Origin: Henckelia pumila
Taxonomy: Eukaryota; Streptophyta; Magnoliopsida; Lamiales; Gesneriaceae
Length of the DNA stretch: 64,000 nucleotides
NCBI RefSeq assembly: GCF_033568475.1
Contig: NC_133122.1
Span: 142,483,402 to 142,547,401 of the forward strand
Direction: 5' to 3'
The notes beneath the pieces are model-generated. The model was given only the letters and a program-made list of their open reading frames with translations, had not been told where the DNA came from and ran no database searches. The position numbers and the translations under genes are program-made. Shown here one piece after another: positions 61,443-64,000 of this stretch. Positions within the stretch are counted from its first letter, which is position 1; every line of letters begins with the position of its first letter.

Positions 61443-63355
61443 CTAATGCCTCTTCATTTCTTGGAAAATATTCGATACCTTTGTGGATAGTTTTGGCAGA
61501 TACTTGAATAACTGAAAAAAGAAAACAAAGATTAGCATAATGGTTTATAATATCGGTAAGCTTTGAATAAAATAAGATGAGCCAGCGAGAGACGAGATTT
61601 TTTGAAGGAAGAGACTGTGAAAAATGATGCAAATGCAAGTTCTATTTTCTTTTTTACATTTCTGCAAGAAAGGAAAGTTTATTGACTTTAGAGATGCGAA
61701 AAAGGCAATTACGAGGAATCTCCAAATGGCATACTAAACCCGAAAAACAAAGATAATCCATTGTGAGTTTCTGAGAGTGTTTCATCAATTATTATGACAA
61801 AGATTCTTCACATTTTCTTCCGTTAGATACTTGTGCTCTAGTAGTCTCTTAAAAACACAAACAACTAAAAGGTACGAAAAGGTCACGATTTCTAAAGAAG
61901 AGAGCTTCACTGGATTGTACTTATGAACTCATCACATAAAGTAATATTAACCATGCACCTACATTATAAAGCAAGATGTAGAACTATATCGCATAAGATA
62001 CACAATTAAAAACACGGAAATTCGCATGCATGATAACCTTCATGAACAAAAGCGTGTCATATCAATGGGAATTGAAGAAAATCTTTGTTCAGAATGTGAT
62101 TCTCTAATTTATCGAGGAGATATGAAACATGCCAAAAAGGCCTTTCAGGACATTTCTACACATTCAAGTTGAACAGATATTTGTGTTACACGAGATAGGT
62201 TTTATTAACACAGCTTCTGGCATCATTTTGTTTCCTTCAAAGCAAATGTGTACATAAAATTTCTATACCAAGTTGTTGCTCAGAAAACTGGAAGGTGTTT
62301 GATTATTTAGGGAGTGTTTGCAATCATTAAAAAAAATGATCTTTAGATTTTGGCTTAAAAATCACTTTTGTGTGTTTCTTAAACCCAAATTATGTGTTAG
62401 CTTATGCTTAACTTAATTGAAATCCAAAAGCTAGTTATATGATGAGTATGATTCTCTAAAAGTGATTTTAATAAAAAAGTCAATGTTAAAATAACTCTAA
62501 TCACTTATTTATCAAACACTATCCAACTTTGGTTTTTAGATTTTCACGTTCGTTTCCAAACACTACCAACTTTTGATTTTTCTTAATTTTTTTAAATCTA
62601 TAAATTTAATCACTTCTACAAAAGCATAATATTTTGCAAAAATTACTCTAATCACTTATTTATCAAACACTATCCAACTTTGGTTTTTAGATTTTCACAT
62701 TCGTTTCCTAACACTACCAACTTTTGATTTTTCTTAATTTTTTTAAATCTATAAATTTAATCACTTCTACAAAAGCATAATATTTTGCAAACACTCCCTT
62801 AAGCCATCATCAGATTACGTTCTTTGACCCATAAAGAACTAATATTTGCATTGTGTATGCATAGAGTCACAAATCATGCATCAGCTTGTTTAAAAAACTA
62901 ATAGCAGATAACATAGGATCGGGTTTGGTTTAAAAATACCATGGACGCACACGTTTGGAATTTCTAATCCAAGACTAAAATCGAACAATGTAATGTAAAA
63001 ATGTACATGGGATATATTGCTAACTTATAGTATGGTCGAAAAATTTAAAGAAATATTCCCTACCTATGTGTGCATTACATTTTGCTTTATCTATCGACCT
63101 AGATTTTGATGACATAATAATTGGAGTAACCTCAAAAAAAGCTAGATTAGTTTTGATAAAAAGGAAATTGTTGATGCATAAAAATAAAATAAAAGATAGA
63201 CTATGGATAGGCAACATACCCAGAGCTTCACACAAGCATCTATTACGACCGGAACAAAGCATATAAATATAGTTATGGCAGCCTGATCCACCTCTAGTCC
63301 ATAATGCTCAACTATAACCTCTAATAATGTCTGCCAGCCAGATTCAGAATGATAC
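61443..63355 (-). CDS. CemA/PxcA-like chloroplast envelope protein (DLDG1-like), 3' part
   Basis: The last two coding exons on the minus strand are 63355-63220 and 61511-61443. They join in phase 0 (CTCTGG|GTATGT...TTTCAG|TTATTC) to give the C-terminal 67 residues: YHSESGWQTLLEVIVEHYGLE, then VDQAAITIFICFVPVVIDAC, then VKLWLFKYLPKLS and TKVSNIFQEMKRH before TAG. The hydrophobic stretch ITIFICFVPVVIDAC and the following K(L/Y)W(L/I)F(K/R)YL are hallmarks of the CemA/PxcA family, and the whole tail resembles Arabidopsis At4g31040 (DLDG1), an inner-envelope protein linked to light-driven proton export with Ycf10. The upstream exon begins in mid-codon, so the gene continues to the right; no further exon was recognised in the last 640 bp. 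The 1.7-kb last intron holds a Tourist-like MITE. Family placement is from memory of the C-terminus only. Confidence 0.72.
62310..62798. mobile_element. Tourist-like MITE with internal tandem repeat, 489 bp
   Basis: Ends GGGAGTGTTTGCAA and, complemented, GGGAGTGTTTGCAAA, flanked by TTA at 62307-62309 and 62799-62801. Inside, a 151-bp unit is repeated in tandem (62500-62650 and 62651 to about 62795) with only a few differences. It lies in the last intron of the DLDG1-like gene. Confidence 0.85.
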
Positions 63356-63363
63356 CTGCACAT

Positions 63364-64000
63364 TTAACTGTTGCTTTTAACTAAACTACAAAAGAAATAA
63401 CAGAAGGAGAAAAACACTTTCTTAAGTAGTTGCAGAATACTGAAATTCCTGGAAAGTGGCGCTATCATATTCTCAGAAAATTTAGACCTAGTAACAATAC
63501 CGTGACCAAGGATACAAATGAATTCAAATGACTGGCGAACTTTCCTAGCCGGTTCAAGTATAATTTGATTCATATTCAAAATTATCAAACTTAATTGAGT
63601 GTTTGCACAAAATTGCTTGTTGATTAGGTTTGGACCAAACAAACCAAGCTCGAATTCGAACTTTCACTAGTGTGAAAAATTGTCTATATTTTGAGATTTT
63701 AGGTGAGCTTCAAGCCATTTAAAAATTTTCAAACATGAGTTTGGAGTGCATGCGCACCTTATATATCAGTCCTTTGAATTTCAAACTTGCTCAAAAACAG
63801 TTCAAGGATTGTTGAAATGCACAATGCTCATGTTTTGCATATTTTTTTGTTTGATATTGATATTAGGAGAGACTTTATTATTGGAGATAATTTCGAGTTG
63901 CACCAACACTTGGAACAGTGAACGATTTGTTCACACTCTAAGCAATATAGAAGTTCAATAAATAAAATCAAATTGAACGAGTTTTAAATTGCATGACATG
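63364..64000. other. Probable intron of the DLDG1-like gene up to the window edge
   Basis: No exon with CemA-family character or good splice sites was recognised. The 92-aa minus-strand and 71-aa plus-strand frames lack family motifs. Confidence 0.4.

Noticed and set aside
61399-61638. 79-aa frame with FPRNEEALARYIYFF
   Set aside because: It reads the last exon in the wrong frame; the phase-0 frame gives the CemA-like tail KYLPKLSTKVSNIFQEMKRH with TAG.
63364-63642. 92-aa frame as a further exon of the DLDG1-like gene
   Set aside because: It lacks CemA-family character and a convincing donor; kept as intron.
1-64000. tRNA or rRNA genes, CRISPR arrays, bacterial-style operons
   Set aside because: No complete cloverleaf, rRNA core or spaced repeat array was seen, and the sequence is plainly plant nuclear DNA.

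Overview
The window reads as nuclear DNA of a dicot plant. It is AT-rich, the genes have spliced exons with plant-type donor and acceptor sites, and the intergenic space is full of plant transposons (Ty3/Gypsy, Ty1/Copia, Helitron, Tourist-like and MULE-like foldback elements, a tRNA-related SINE). I assembled gene models by hand from exon phases and family motifs. The species cannot be fixed from the sequence; an asterid is a weak guess.

Layout. (1) 3.1-6.3 kb, plus strand: a complete three-exon CYP716A-type cytochrome P450, the family that oxidises triterpene scaffolds. (2) 8.9-11.6 kb and 14.9-17.7 kb, both minus strand: two tandem copies of a Raf-like MAPKKK of the Arabidopsis Raf22/Raf28 type, each 410 aa in two coding exons with a leader intron. 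The copies share a 637-bp tract that is almost identical, while the flanking exon differs by about 7%, which suggests recent gene conversion. (3) 19.8-24.7 kb, minus: a YTH-domain (ECT family) m6A-reader gene with an intact YTH domain but an in-frame TAA in the N-terminal part. (4) 26.5-28.2 kb: a tandem tRNA-related SINE pair and a decayed NAM-associated-domain (transposon-linked) coding remnant. (5) 29.3-31.1 kb, minus: a complete SPL (SBP-box) transcription factor of 447 aa, with a GC-AG intron splitting the SBP domain and a strong miR156 target site in its last exon. (6) 32.5-37.7 kb: gene-free DNA with several foldback MITEs, most with clear target-site duplications. (7) 38.8-44.0 kb: a Helitron of about 5.2 kb swollen by a 1.26-kb internal tandem duplication. 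(8) 46.7-54.1 kb: a Ty3/Gypsy element of Tekay/Del chromovirus type, inserted into an older MULE-like MITE. (9) 55.2-60.4 kb: a Ty1/Copia element with 178-bp LTRs. Both LTR elements are broken fossils, and their LTR divergence of about 3.5-4% suggests insertion in the last 1-2 million years. (10) 61.4-63.4 kb, minus: the last two exons of a CemA/PxcA-like chloroplast envelope protein gene (DLDG1-like) that runs off the right edge; its last intron carries a Tourist-like MITE.

The host genes do not form a pathway or cluster. The P450, kinases, RNA reader, SPL factor and envelope protein look like ordinary gene-space neighbours. The nearness of a Raf28-like kinase and a DLDG1-like gene recalls Arabidopsis chromosome 4 (At4g31040 and At4g31170), so part of the order may be ancestral. 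I found no tRNA or rRNA genes and no CRISPR.
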